From positions 1-64,000 of the forward strand of contig JAFYTO010000017.1 of NCBI GenBank assembly GCA_017558825.1: a DNA stretch of 64,000 nucleotides, read 5' to 3'. Positions 53,305 through 61,709 of the stretch are shown here, piece by piece. Each line of letters begins with the position of its first letter. Positions within the stretch are counted from its first letter, which is position 1. The notes beneath the pieces were generated by a model that was not told where the DNA came from, did no database searches, and worked only from the letters and a program-made list of their open reading frames with translations. The translations under genes and the position numbers were made by a program. The stretch is from Clostridia bacterium. Lineage in GTDB: Bacteria; Bacillota; Clostridia; Christensenellales; Borkfalkiaceae.

Positions 53305-53424
53305 TTAATCTTTTTTAATTTCAGCAATTTCAGGCACGTTTGCCGTTTCGCCGTTCGTTATACTTTTAATGTATTCTTCATACTCTTTTTCGTTGAGTTT
53401 TGTTACTTTGTTTTTGTTTTTCAT
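53305..53424 (-). CDS. 39-residue small protein downstream of rubrerythrin
   Basis: A 39-aa open frame with ATG, an AAAGGA ribosome binding site and a stop before the operon terminator. It is highly charged (begins MKNKNKVTKLNEKEYEEY, ends EIAEIKKD), hydrophilic, and has a central NGETANVPE turn. It starts 16 bp after the rubrerythrin stop, so it is probably co-transcribed. No family recognised. It is the only candidate gene in the 53098-53440 gap. Confidence 0.55.
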   Translation of the reverse strand: MKNKNKVTKLNEKEYEEYIKSITNGETANVPEIAEIKKD

Positions 53425-53440
53425 AATCCTTTACCAAACC

Positions 53441-54037
53441 TTAAAGCATAAGTTCTCTTGGAAGCGGAATTTCTAAAGTTTCCATTTTAGCTTGACAAAG
53501 CGGACAAATTTCAAATGCTTCTTTATCCATGCTTTCATAACCGCAAGACGGACATGTCCAACGCTTAGAAGTTTGGCTTTTAAAGAGTGTGCCGTCCTTT
53601 AATTTTTCGTATAAATAATTAAATATTTTTTGATGTTTAAGTTCTACTTGCCTAATCATTTTAAATAAATTTGCTATATCTAAAAAACCCTCTTCTTCCG
53701 CCGTTTTTTGTGCTTCTAAATAAAATACTGCCTCATCGCCCTCATCACTTGCGGAAAGGCGTAAATTTTCTTCCATATTCCATCTTTGTCTAAACGGAAG
53801 CGATACGCAAACCTCTTCATTATTGATAGTTTTTTCCGTAACTTTTTCAATATGAGTGTAAAGCATACGAGCGTGATTAAACTCTTGGTACGCAATTTCA
53901 TCTGTAATTTTTGCTAAACTTTCATAACCTTTTGCCCTTTGACCATACTCAACAAATTCGTAACGTGTACGCGCACTACACTCGGCTATAAATGCCTTTT
54001 TTAAATTTTCAAACGTCTTACTATTTCTTAATTCCAT
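53441..54037 (-). CDS. rbr: Rubrerythrin
   Basis: A peroxide-reducing non-haem iron protein protecting anaerobes. The 198-aa protein has an N-terminal four-helix diiron domain with the expected Glu/His ligands (ECSARTRYEF, EIAYQEFNHA, EAQKTAEEEGF, RQVELKHQ) and a C-terminal rubredoxin-like FeS4 site (CPSCGY and CPLC, about 161-179). An AGGAGG site precedes the ATG. It supports an anaerobic lifestyle. Confidence 0.96.
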   Translation of the reverse strand: MELRNSKTFENLKKAFIAECSARTRYEFVEYGQRAKGYESLAKITDEIAYQEFNHARMLYTHIEKVTEKTINNEEVCVSLPFRQRWNMEENLRLSASDEGDEAVFYLEAQKTAEEEGFLDIANLFKMIRQVELKHQKIFNYLYEKLKDGTLFKSQTSKRWTCPSCGYESMDKEAFEICPLCQAKMETLEIPLPRELML

Positions 54038-54083
54038 ATTAAGCCTCCTGCATATATTATTGACGGTTTTAAAAATTTAAAAC

Positions 54084-54115
54084 AAAAAAAATAAAGCCTT
54101 GCTAAAAAGCAAGGC
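54084..54115 (-). terminator. Terminator of the mannonate operon
   Basis: A GCCTTGCT/AGCAAGGC hairpin followed on the minus strand by T-rich sequence. Confidence 0.8.
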
Positions 54116-54138
54116 AATATATGAGTTTTTAATTGTGG

Positions 54139-54969
54139 TTACACGCCACTGTATGCAGAGAAACCGCCGTCAACAGGAATAACCGTGCCTGTTACAAAGC
54201 CACTTGCGCTATCGTCAGCGAGCCATAAAAGCGCACCAATAAGGTCGGAAATTTCGCCAAACTTCTTCATAGGAGTTGCGTTTAAAATTTTGCCTGTTCT
54301 TGCTGTTGGAGTGCCGTCTTCATTATAAAGTAATGCCCTATTTTGATTAGTTACAAAGAAGCCAGGAGCAATTGCGTTACAACGAATATTGCAAGGCGCA
54401 AAGTGAACTGCAAGCCATTGTGTAAAGTTAGAAATACCTGCTTTTGCTGAAGAGTATGCAGGAATTTTAGTAAGCGGTCTATAAGCGTTCATTGAAGAAA
54501 CGTTAATAATGTTACCACCCGTTTTAACCATATCAGTTGCAAAAACTTGAGTTACTAAGAAAGCAGAAGTAATGTTTAAATCAAATACGAATTTAAATCC
54601 TTGCTCGTCAATGTCAAAGAAAGTTTTTACACCTTCTACGTCTGGCGTCATAGTTTCAATATCAGTGCTAGCTTTAGGGCTGTTACCACCAGCACCGTTA
54701 ATTAAGAAGTTTACAGCACCAAAACTTTCGTTTACAGTTCTTTTTGCTTCTTCAATACTAGCTTTGTCTAAGCAGTTACATCTTACTGCAACGGCATTAT
54801 CACCAATTTCGTCTGCCATTTTTTTAGCAGCGTCATAGTTAATATCTAAGAGAGCAACTTTTGCTCCGCATTCTGCAAGCGCTTTTGCAAATTCGCCACA
54901 AATAATACCGCCTGCACCAGTAATAGCAACAACTTTATTAGTTAAATCTACGTTAAAAGGTAATTTCAT
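54139..54969 (-). CDS. SDR-family D-mannonate (fructuronate) oxidoreductase
   Basis: Predicted to interconvert fructuronate and mannonate with NAD(P)H, functionally replacing the unrelated UxuB. The 276-aa SDR has the cofactor motif TGAGGIICGEF (17-27), NGAGG, the catalytic YSSAK (about 175-179) and DGG near the end. The segment after NGAGGNSP is about 30 residues longer than in classical SDRs, as in mannonate-type SDRs. It is the third gene of uxuA-SGNH-SDR and starts 12 bp after the SGNH stop. Assignment rests mainly on proximity to uxuA. Confidence 0.85.
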   Translation of the reverse strand: MKLPFNVDLTNKVVAITGAGGIICGEFAKALAECGAKVALLDINYDAAKKMADEIGDNAVAVRCNCLDKASIEEAKRTVNESFGAVNFLINGAGGNSPKASTDIETMTPDVEGVKTFFDIDEQGFKFVFDLNITSAFLVTQVFATDMVKTGGNIINVSSMNAYRPLTKIPAYSSAKAGISNFTQWLAVHFAPCNIRCNAIAPGFFVTNQNRALLYNEDGTPTARTGKILNATPMKKFGEISDLIGALLWLADDSASGFVTGTVIPVDGGFSAYSGV

Positions 54970-54981
54970 TTTTAATTCTCC

Positions 54982-55620
54982 TTATTTTTCTATATCTTTT
55001 TTAAATGCTTTTATCCACTCTTTTGCTATAACAGTTGCGCCCGAAAGTGTTGGGTGCACACCGTCAACCGAATAGTATTTAGCATCGTATTTCTTTATTT
55101 TTTCATTAAATACACTTTGAAGCGGAACAAAGGTTAAGTTAAACTCATTTGCCACTTCTTTTGCTACGCTAGCATACTTATAAACGTCTTCAAAAATCCA
55201 GTCTTTTTTAGTAATGGTTTCCGTGCCTTCTAATATAAACGGTTCTAAAATCATTATTTTTGCGTTAGGAAGATTTTTAATAGTATCTTCAATAAGCATT
55301 TTGTATATTTGCCTATATCTTTCTATTTCAATACCATTGCCGCTTTGCTTATGCCACACGTCGTTTACGCCAACTAAAATTGAAACAACGTCAGGTTCGT
55401 AAGCCCACACGTCACGGCTTACGCGTGCGTAAAGGTCAACACTCCTATTACCGCTTATACCAAGATTAAAAACTTCGTATTTAGTTGGGTCTTCAAATAG
55501 CAATTCACTTGCAACTTGATTTACGTAACCGCTACCAAGCTTAGCGTAATAGTGGTAAACTTGATGATCTCTATTCCTAAACGCGTCCGTAATACTGTCG
55601 CCAAAAAATAGTATTTTCAT
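54982..55620 (-). CDS. SGNH/GDSL-family hydrolase
   Basis: A 212-aa esterase-like enzyme. Block I is FFGDSITD (5-12, nucleophile Ser9), block II GISGNRS, block III GVNDVWH and block V DGVHPT (Asp and His of the triad). No signal peptide, so cytoplasmic; this type often deacetylates sugars (for example xylooligosaccharide or rhamnogalacturonan acetyl groups). It is placed between uxuA and the mannonate oxidoreductase, implying a de-esterification step in uronate-containing glycan use. Confidence 0.9.
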   Translation of the reverse strand: MKILFFGDSITDAFRNRDHQVYHYYAKLGSGYVNQVASELLFEDPTKYEVFNLGISGNRSVDLYARVSRDVWAYEPDVVSILVGVNDVWHKQSGNGIEIERYRQIYKMLIEDTIKNLPNAKIMILEPFILEGTETITKKDWIFEDVYKYASVAKEVANEFNLTFVPLQSVFNEKIKKYDAKYYSVDGVHPTLSGATVIAKEWIKAFKKDIEK

Positions 55621-55638
55621 AACTACTCCTTAAACTTT

Positions 55639-56718
55639 TTATTTAGAAAACCTATCAAGCATATCCCAAACGCCAAGCATATACATAATGCCAAGCGCTC
55701 TATCGTACAAACCGTAACCAGGTCTAACCGTGCCTGCCTTTTCGCCCCATAAATGTCTGCCGTGGTCTGGGCGGATATAGCCATCAAAACCGCAGTCGTG
55801 ATAAGCTTTTAAAATATTTAAAATGCCGGTATCACCATCGCAATCTCTATGGCTTGCTTCAGAGAAATCTCCATTTTCAAAGTGTTTAACGTTTCTAATG
55901 TGAGCAAATGCAATTCTATCACAATGCTTTCTAACAATTTCAGCAACGTTATTTTCAGGGTTAGCGTTTAAACTACCTGAGCAAAGCGTTAAGCAGTTGT
56001 ACGGATTATCTACCATTTTTAAGAACCTATCAATGCTCTTTTCGTCCACTAAAAGCCTTGGTAAACCAAAAATATCCCAAGGTGGATCGTCCATATGTAT
56101 AGCCATTTTAATGCCGGTTTCTTCACATACAGGCATTAACTTTTCTAAGAAATATTTAAGGTTTGCCCATAATTTTTCGTGGTCAACGCCCTCGTAAGCT
56201 TTAAAGAGCTCATCTAACTTAGCCATTCTTTCAGGTTCCCAACCAGGGAAAGACATATTATACTTTTCAGTAAAATCTAAAATGTATTTTGCCATTTGGT
56301 TGTAGTCGTCTTGAATCATATTCTTTTCGTAGAAAAGCGCAGTAGAACCATCGCCAACTTCGTGGAATAAGTTACTTCTTGTCCAGTCAAAGATAGGCAT
56401 AAAGTTATAACAAATTACTTTAACGCCAAACTTAGATAAATTGCGGATTGTTTGAATATAATTTTCAATATACTTGTCCCTTGTAGGAAGACCGATTTTA
56501 ATATCGTCATGAACGTTAACAGACTCAACAACGTCAATATTAAAGCCGTACTTATCACATTGAGCTTTAACCTTTGCAATTTCTTCTTCTTGCCAAATTT
56601 CGCCCGGCATTTTATCGTGAAGTGCCCAAACAATGCCTTCAACGCCAGGTATTTGTTTAATATCTTGAAGGCTTATTTTATCGTTGCCCTCGCCATACCA
56701 ACGAAAAGTCATTTTCAT
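55639..56718 (-). CDS. uxuA: Mannonate dehydratase
   Basis: Dehydrates D-mannonate to 2-keto-3-deoxygluconate, the substrate of the kinase at 12235-13272. The 359-aa protein has the UxuA start MTFRWYGEGND, then VEGIVWALHD, the metal-binding and catalytic HMDDPPWDIFG (about 209-219), HIRNVK and RPDHGR motifs. First gene of its operon, with an AAGGAG site. A promoter with a palindrome over the start point (56746-56791) suggests repression by an unidentified regulator (GntR- or LacI-type would be typical). Confidence 0.96.
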   Translation of the reverse strand: MKMTFRWYGEGNDKISLQDIKQIPGVEGIVWALHDKMPGEIWQEEEIAKVKAQCDKYGFNIDVVESVNVHDDIKIGLPTRDKYIENYIQTIRNLSKFGVKVICYNFMPIFDWTRSNLFHEVGDGSTALFYEKNMIQDDYNQMAKYILDFTEKYNMSFPGWEPERMAKLDELFKAYEGVDHEKLWANLKYFLEKLMPVCEETGIKMAIHMDDPPWDIFGLPRLLVDEKSIDRFLKMVDNPYNCLTLCSGSLNANPENNVAEIVRKHCDRIAFAHIRNVKHFENGDFSEASHRDCDGDTGILNILKAYHDCGFDGYIRPDHGRHLWGEKAGTVRPGYGLYDRALGIMYMLGVWDMLDRFSK

Positions 56719-56745
56719 AGTAAAAATCTCCTTAGCATACTTTAT

Positions 56746-56791
56746 TTAGTATTATATACTAACATTATAACACAATTTTTAGTAAAAGCAA
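56746..56791 (-). promoter_or_regulatory. uxuA promoter and palindromic operator
   Basis: Minus strand -35 TTGCTT (56786-56791), 16 bp, -10 TATAAT (56764-56769). The perfect palindrome TTAGTAT-TAT-ATACTAA (56746-56762) immediately follows the -10 and covers the start point. Confidence 0.7.
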
Positions 56792-56835
56792 TATTTTTTT
56801 GAATAATACTTATAATATTTTGTGCAAAAGAGCAA

Positions 56836-56870
56836 ACAAAAAGAGCAAGCATTGCTATAATACTTGCTCT
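56836..56870 (-). terminator. Terminator of aspS
   Basis: An AGAGCAAG/CTTGCTCT hairpin followed by T-rich sequence on the minus strand. Confidence 0.75.
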
Positions 56871-56878
56871 CGTTTTAT

Positions 56879-58678
56879 TTAGTTTTTATATGCCTTAACG
56901 TGCAATTCGTTTAATTGCTTTTCATCAACTAAGTCAGGTGCACCAGTCATTAAGCAAGACGCCGTTTGCACTTTAGGAAAAGCAATAACGTCTTTAATAG
57001 AATCACTCTTTGTTATAAGCATTACCAATCTATCAAGACCAAGTGCCAAACCGCCGTGTGGAGGAGCACCGTATTTAAATGCGTCAACAAAGAAGCCGAA
57101 TTTATTTTGAATATCTTCAGGAGTAAATCCTAAAATTTCAAACATTTTTTGCTGAATATCACGCCTATGAATTCTTATTGAACCACCGCCTGCTTCTTGA
57201 CCGTTAATAACAATGTCATAAGCCTTTGCCCTTGCCTTTTGTGGAGCAGTTTGGCAAAGCTCTAAATCTTCATCCATTGGTGCAGTAAACGGATGGTGTA
57301 CGGCAACAAACCTATCTTCTTCTTCGCTATATTCAAACATAGGGAATTCAGTTACCCATAAAATATCGTAGCTATTTTTATCAATTAAGCCGTACTTTTC
57401 GCCAAGGTAAAGCCTTAAACCGCCAAGAGTGTTGTAAACAACAGTGTCTTTGTCAGCGGCAAAAAACAACACGTCACCCTCTTCAAAGTTAAGTCTTTCT
57501 TTAATGTCTTGAATATTTTGTTCAGTTAAGAACTTAACGATAGAACCTTTAATTTCACCGCCTTGTGGGTAAGAAAGCCAAGCAAGACCTTTTGCACCAA
57601 GAGTTTTAACGTATTCAACTAATCCGTCAATGTCCTTTCTTGAAAGTTTTGAAGCAAAGCCCTTTGCGTTAATAGCGCGTACGCTACCCTTAATTACACC
57701 GTCTATTTGAAGTGCGCTTTGGAATACTTGGAAATCAATATTTTTAGCAATGTCGGAAACGTCACAAAGTTCTAAGCCAAACCTAGTGTCAGGCTTATCT
57801 GAACCATAGCGAGACATAGCTTCTTTATAACTTAAACGCTTAAAGTGCTCAGCACCCAAATCAATGCCAGCAGCTTCTTTAAAAATATTTTTAATAAGAC
57901 CTTCAACAGGATATAACACGTCTTCCACTTGTTCAACAAAACTCATTTCAAGGTCTATTTGCGTAAATTCTGGTTGACGGTTTGCACGCAAGTCTTCATC
58001 TCTAAAACATTTTGTAATTTGATAGTACCTGTCAAAGCCGGAAATCATTAAGAGTTGTTTAAAGAGTTGTGGAGATTGTGGCAACGCATAAAAACAAGTA
58101 GGATGCACGCGTGATGGAACTAAATATTCCCTTGCGCCTTCTGGCGAAGATTTGCCAAGCATAGGCGTTTCAATTTCCATAAAGCCGTTACCGTCAAGAT
58201 AATGGCGAGCGGCGCTAGAAATTTTAAAGCGAGTATATAAATTGTTTTGAAGTGTAGGACGCCTTAAATCTAAATACCTATATTTAAGCCTTAGGTTTTC
58301 ATTTACTGAAGTTTCATCTACAATTTCAAAAGGTGTAACGTCTGACTCAGATAAAACGTTTAACTTGTCCGCAACAATTTCAACGGCACCCGTTGCAATT
58401 TTGTCAGTTTTACTTTGACGTTCTCTAACCGTACCGCTTACCGCAAGCACGAATTCCGAACGCACGCTTTCCGCCTTACTAAACAAGTCAGGTGTAACGG
58501 ACTGGTCTAAAACTATTTGAACCAAACCCGTTCTATCACGCAAGTCAATAAACATTAAACTGCCTAAATTTCTCTTTTTTTGAACCCAACCCATTACGGT
58601 AACGACACTACCAGCATCTGCAATTCTAAATGCGCCACAGTAATGCGTTCTTTTAAGTCCACCCATATTTTCTAGCAT
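56879..58678 (-). CDS. aspS: Aspartyl-tRNA synthetase (bacterial type)
   Basis: Charges tRNA-Asp. The 599-aa class IIb enzyme has an N-terminal OB-fold (about 10-105), the catalytic core with FRDEDLRANRQPEFTQID (motif 2), the bacterial GAD insertion domain and the motif 3 GLALGLDRLVMLI. The ATG at 58676-58678 is chosen because a GGAGAG site precedes it; the open frame extends 6 codons further. With both AsnRS and AspRS in the window, this AspRS is probably discriminating. Confidence 0.97.
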   Translation of the reverse strand: MLENMGGLKRTHYCGAFRIADAGSVVTVMGWVQKKRNLGSLMFIDLRDRTGLVQIVLDQSVTPDLFSKAESVRSEFVLAVSGTVRERQSKTDKIATGAVEIVADKLNVLSESDVTPFEIVDETSVNENLRLKYRYLDLRRPTLQNNLYTRFKISSAARHYLDGNGFMEIETPMLGKSSPEGAREYLVPSRVHPTCFYALPQSPQLFKQLLMISGFDRYYQITKCFRDEDLRANRQPEFTQIDLEMSFVEQVEDVLYPVEGLIKNIFKEAAGIDLGAEHFKRLSYKEAMSRYGSDKPDTRFGLELCDVSDIAKNIDFQVFQSALQIDGVIKGSVRAINAKGFASKLSRKDIDGLVEYVKTLGAKGLAWLSYPQGGEIKGSIVKFLTEQNIQDIKERLNFEEGDVLFFAADKDTVVYNTLGGLRLYLGEKYGLIDKNSYDILWVTEFPMFEYSEEEDRFVAVHHPFTAPMDEDLELCQTAPQKARAKAYDIVINGQEAGGGSIRIHRRDIQQKMFEILGFTPEDIQNKFGFFVDAFKYGAPPHGGLALGLDRLVMLITKSDSIKDVIAFPKVQTASCLMTGAPDLVDEKQLNELHVKAYKN

Positions 58679-58709
58679 AAAAAACTCTCCAACCAAAAGT
58701 AATAAGTAT

Positions 58710-58738
58710 ATTTTATACTTTTAGTTAAAAAAAGTCAA
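58710..58738 (-). promoter_or_regulatory. Promoter of aspS
   Basis: Minus strand -35 TTGACT (58733-58738), 17 bp, -10 TAAAAT (58710-58715), 31 bp before the start codon. No T-box leader fits in this short space. Confidence 0.65.
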
Positions 58739-58748
58739 TGTTTTAACG

Positions 58749-61550
58749 CTACTTTTTTATATTAGGAACGCTTCCGCCTGATGGTTTTTCGCCACCTTCT
58801 ATATTAAACGTTGTCTCGCCTTCAAACACTTTAATTATTGGACATAAAGGCAAGCGTATTTGCTTATACGCCGTTGGATAAACTATTACGATAGGAAACG
58901 CACCTTCGTCAAAAGCCCTGTAAGTGCCAAAATAGTCTCTTTTAAACTCTAAATACTTTGCGTTGTTTATATTTAAGCACTCTAAACTTTCCGCTTCAGT
59001 TCTTCCGTGAATCCACACTTTTCTAAAGTGTGAAGCAATTGCAGGAAAGTTTTCATTGTACCTTATAATTGCAGTTGCGTCATCGCTATCATTTAAAGGT
59101 TCAAGTTGGCTTTTATCATGAATTACCCTTGCCGCCACGCCTTTTGAAATATAGCCTTCTTTCAAATAAAATTTATCACAATTGCCTCCGTATAAAAGCA
59201 AAGGCTCGTCTATTACAACGCTAGATACGGAAACTATAGACGGCTCATATTCTAACATTGGCTCGTTTTTTGAAACAGTTACACCTATTAAAGTGTCAAA
59301 TTGCGTTTCTATAGCCCTTTCTAAAACTTTAATTTTTAAATATTTTATATCTTCCGTAATATAGCCACTGCTTGAATAGCCTTCTACCGCACAAGGATTG
59401 CCCATATAGTCAATACCCAATTTTAAAATATCGGCAGTATCGCTTGAAAGCGTAAACTCAAGTAATCGTCCGTTTGTTAAAGAAGTGCTAGTATAGTTTA
59501 AAAAACTAAACGCGTTTAAACAAATAGTTGTGTTTTTTTCAATAACAGCGTTTAATGGAAAAATGGTTTCGTATTCCATATAGGTCATTCCGTAAAAGCG
59601 GAATTTATTTTCATACTCATCATAAGCAACGGAATAACTATCAACGCCGTCACTAAAAAACGGCACGTCAAGTAAATTGGCGTTACGCGTTACAATGTCA
59701 ATTTTGTATTTTTGATTGCCATTTTCATCTATAAACGGCTCGCCAACACCGCTCACAGGGTAAGCAACTGTATTAACCCCGTTTACCACTTCTGTTTTTA
59801 AAGCGCCGTTAATAGTAACGTTGTTAACGTAATCTACGCCACTTTCGTAATTAACAACGGCAGGAAAACCTTGAACTAAACTATAGTTCCAAGTTTTATT
59901 TTCCAACTTTTTAACTTCAACGTGAATCTTGCTATTTTTTTCAATTGAATAAAAACGCAAGTAGTAATTGCCCATAACCGGCTTAAACATTCCCATATAG
60001 CAACTGTCGCCGTAAAAATAAAATTTTGAACTTACGCTAATGAGAGGCTCGCTATTAATTGTGAAATATATTTCACAAAAACATCCGTCTAAACCTTCAA
60101 GTTTATCGCTATACAAACTTAACTTTTCTACGTTTTTAATGAACACGCAACTTTGATTTTCTAAATGCAATTCATAATCTTGCGCTGAAATAACTTGATA
60201 ATTTTTACTATCATTAACGTTAATATTAACTTGGCTTGAGCCATCGTAAGTAACCCCGTTAATTATTAACGGCTCAAGAGAAACTGATTCAAGCCCTTCA
60301 ATATCGCTAGCATGCAATACAACGTCTCCCCTTTTATTGTTAATGGAAGTAACGTAACTACCTTGAACAACATTGTCATAAAAATTAATGGCGCTTTGGC
60401 AAGCATCTTGTGACTGCACAGCATAGCTATATGCATCGTCTCTTAAAATTGCTGTATTATCTCTGACGTTAAATACTTCGCTTTTTATAGATAGACAATC
60501 ATCCTTTATGGCTTCAACAGCTGCTTTATAGCTAGACACTTGAGATGCTACTGCTTCAACTCCTCCTATTGCGCCTTGAACACTTGAAACAGCATCTTCT
60601 TTAGATACTTGAATAGCCCCTATAGCATCGGTTGCTGCTCCTTGAACTGCCCCTGTAGCATCGGTTGCTGCTCCTTGAACTGCACCTATAGCACCGGTTG
60701 CCGCTCCTTGAATTTCGCCAACCACTTCTTCTTTAACAATTTGTAAATCTTCAACTGCTTTAGTAGCCAACTTTGCACTTTCCACAGCTTCATTTTTAGC
60801 CTCAATAACGCCGTCTTTTTCTTGTAAAACTTGTGCTTTAAAAGCTTCGTTGTTAGCCTCTAAATTTTCAGCCTGACTTTTCACTTGTGCCAAATCGGTG
60901 CTTAAAGATAAAACTTCCCCCTTTAAATTTTCAACTTCAACCTCAATTTTGTCATCAGCACTTTCAAGTTCATTAATTTTTCCTTGTAAAAAGCCTATGC
61001 TACTGTCTAGCACTACAGTGTTATTTAGCGCAAGGGTAGCATCACTTTTAAACTCCTCTAAGCCAACAAGCGCTTCAAACACTTCGCTTTTATAAGCACT
61101 AGTTTCATCTCTTAAGTCGTTACAAGCAACAAGCGCCTGCTCCATTCTTTCCTCTAGTTCGTTTACTACAGACGGAACAAGATTTTCAAACGCTAAATTA
61201 CCGTCTATAGACTCGCAAACAACATAGTAAAAAATGCAGGTTTTGTAGATGATAGTTAAATCGTCTTTTTCAAACGATAGTTGAATTCTATGCCTACCCT
61301 CTTCGCCTGTTATTGCCTTAGTTATTGGAAGTTCGTAAATGATATATTCACCGTCAACAGTTTTGTTAAGTAGAGCCCTGTCAGTTTTGCCACTTTCAAA
61401 ATCTATATGAGCATAACCGTCTATCTCTTCAAAATTAATGCCATCATTTAATTTATTAACGCTAAACTTTATACTGTTTGTACCAACGTCTTTTTCGTAA
61501 ACCTCAAAAACGTCTGGCACTACGCGTTTTCCAATTATTTTGCCTGTCAT
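58749..61550 (-). CDS. Orphan phage-tail/baseplate-like protein
   Basis: A 933-aa protein without signal peptide. The N-terminal 120 residues resemble a BppU-type baseplate domain. Residues about 135-400 are a long alpha-helical coiled coil with alanine- and glutamate-rich heptads and three GAATxAxGAxQ repeats (about 280-315). Next comes the tail-fibre hallmark INNKRGDVVLHASDIEGLE, followed by a beta-rich receptor-binding-like C-terminal half ending in a Gly-Ser-Pro-rich tail. No other phage gene is within reach on either side (aspS and a repair operon). It has an AAAGGAG site. It may be a domesticated adhesin or the remnant of a tail module. Confidence 0.7.
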   Translation of the reverse strand: MTGKIIGKRVVPDVFEVYEKDVGTNSIKFSVNKLNDGINFEEIDGYAHIDFESGKTDRALLNKTVDGEYIIYELPITKAITGEEGRHRIQLSFEKDDLTIIYKTCIFYYVVCESIDGNLAFENLVPSVVNELEERMEQALVACNDLRDETSAYKSEVFEALVGLEEFKSDATLALNNTVVLDSSIGFLQGKINELESADDKIEVEVENLKGEVLSLSTDLAQVKSQAENLEANNEAFKAQVLQEKDGVIEAKNEAVESAKLATKAVEDLQIVKEEVVGEIQGAATGAIGAVQGAATDATGAVQGAATDAIGAIQVSKEDAVSSVQGAIGGVEAVASQVSSYKAAVEAIKDDCLSIKSEVFNVRDNTAILRDDAYSYAVQSQDACQSAINFYDNVVQGSYVTSINNKRGDVVLHASDIEGLESVSLEPLIINGVTYDGSSQVNINVNDSKNYQVISAQDYELHLENQSCVFIKNVEKLSLYSDKLEGLDGCFCEIYFTINSEPLISVSSKFYFYGDSCYMGMFKPVMGNYYLRFYSIEKNSKIHVEVKKLENKTWNYSLVQGFPAVVNYESGVDYVNNVTINGALKTEVVNGVNTVAYPVSGVGEPFIDENGNQKYKIDIVTRNANLLDVPFFSDGVDSYSVAYDEYENKFRFYGMTYMEYETIFPLNAVIEKNTTICLNAFSFLNYTSTSLTNGRLLEFTLSSDTADILKLGIDYMGNPCAVEGYSSSGYITEDIKYLKIKVLERAIETQFDTLIGVTVSKNEPMLEYEPSIVSVSSVVIDEPLLLYGGNCDKFYLKEGYISKGVAARVIHDKSQLEPLNDSDDATAIIRYNENFPAIASHFRKVWIHGRTEAESLECLNINNAKYLEFKRDYFGTYRAFDEGAFPIVIVYPTAYKQIRLPLCPIIKVFEGETTFNIEGGEKPSGGSVPNIKK
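60611..60709. repeat. Three tandem 33-bp repeats
   Basis: Units 60611-60643, 60644-60676 and 60677-60709 differ at a few positions and encode 11-residue GAATxAxGAxQ units in the coiled coil of the tail-like protein. A likely site of copy-number variation. Confidence 0.85.
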
Positions 61551-61637
61551 TTATTCTCCTTTAACCGCTATTTCCCCTAACGCTATTATAACCCTAAACC
61601 CTGCTATAAAAAAGTTTTTGTGACATTACTTTTTTAT

Positions 61638-61691
61638 GAACAAATGTTTGACTTTTACATTTATCCGTGTTAAAATATAAACAAATGTTCG
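61638..61691 (+). promoter_or_regulatory. Promoter with two LexA-like boxes
   Basis: -35 TTGACT (61648-61653), 17 bp, -10 TAAAAT (61671-61676). Box 1 TGAACAAATGTTTG (61637-61650) overlaps the -35 and matches the Bacillus LexA consensus CGAACRNRYGTTYG at 13 of 14 positions; box 2, read on the minus strand, is CGAACATTTGTTTA (61678-61691) with 12 of 14, just after the -10. Confidence 0.65.
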
Positions 61692-61709
61692 TATATGAGG
61701 TTTGAAAGT

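Noticed and set aside
60611-60709. Possible CRISPR array
   Set aside because: The three 33-bp units are directly adjacent without spacers and encode in-frame protein repeats.
58749-61550. Prophage
   Set aside because: Only one tail-like gene is present; flanking genes are aspS and a repair operon, with no integrase, capsid, portal or lysis genes.
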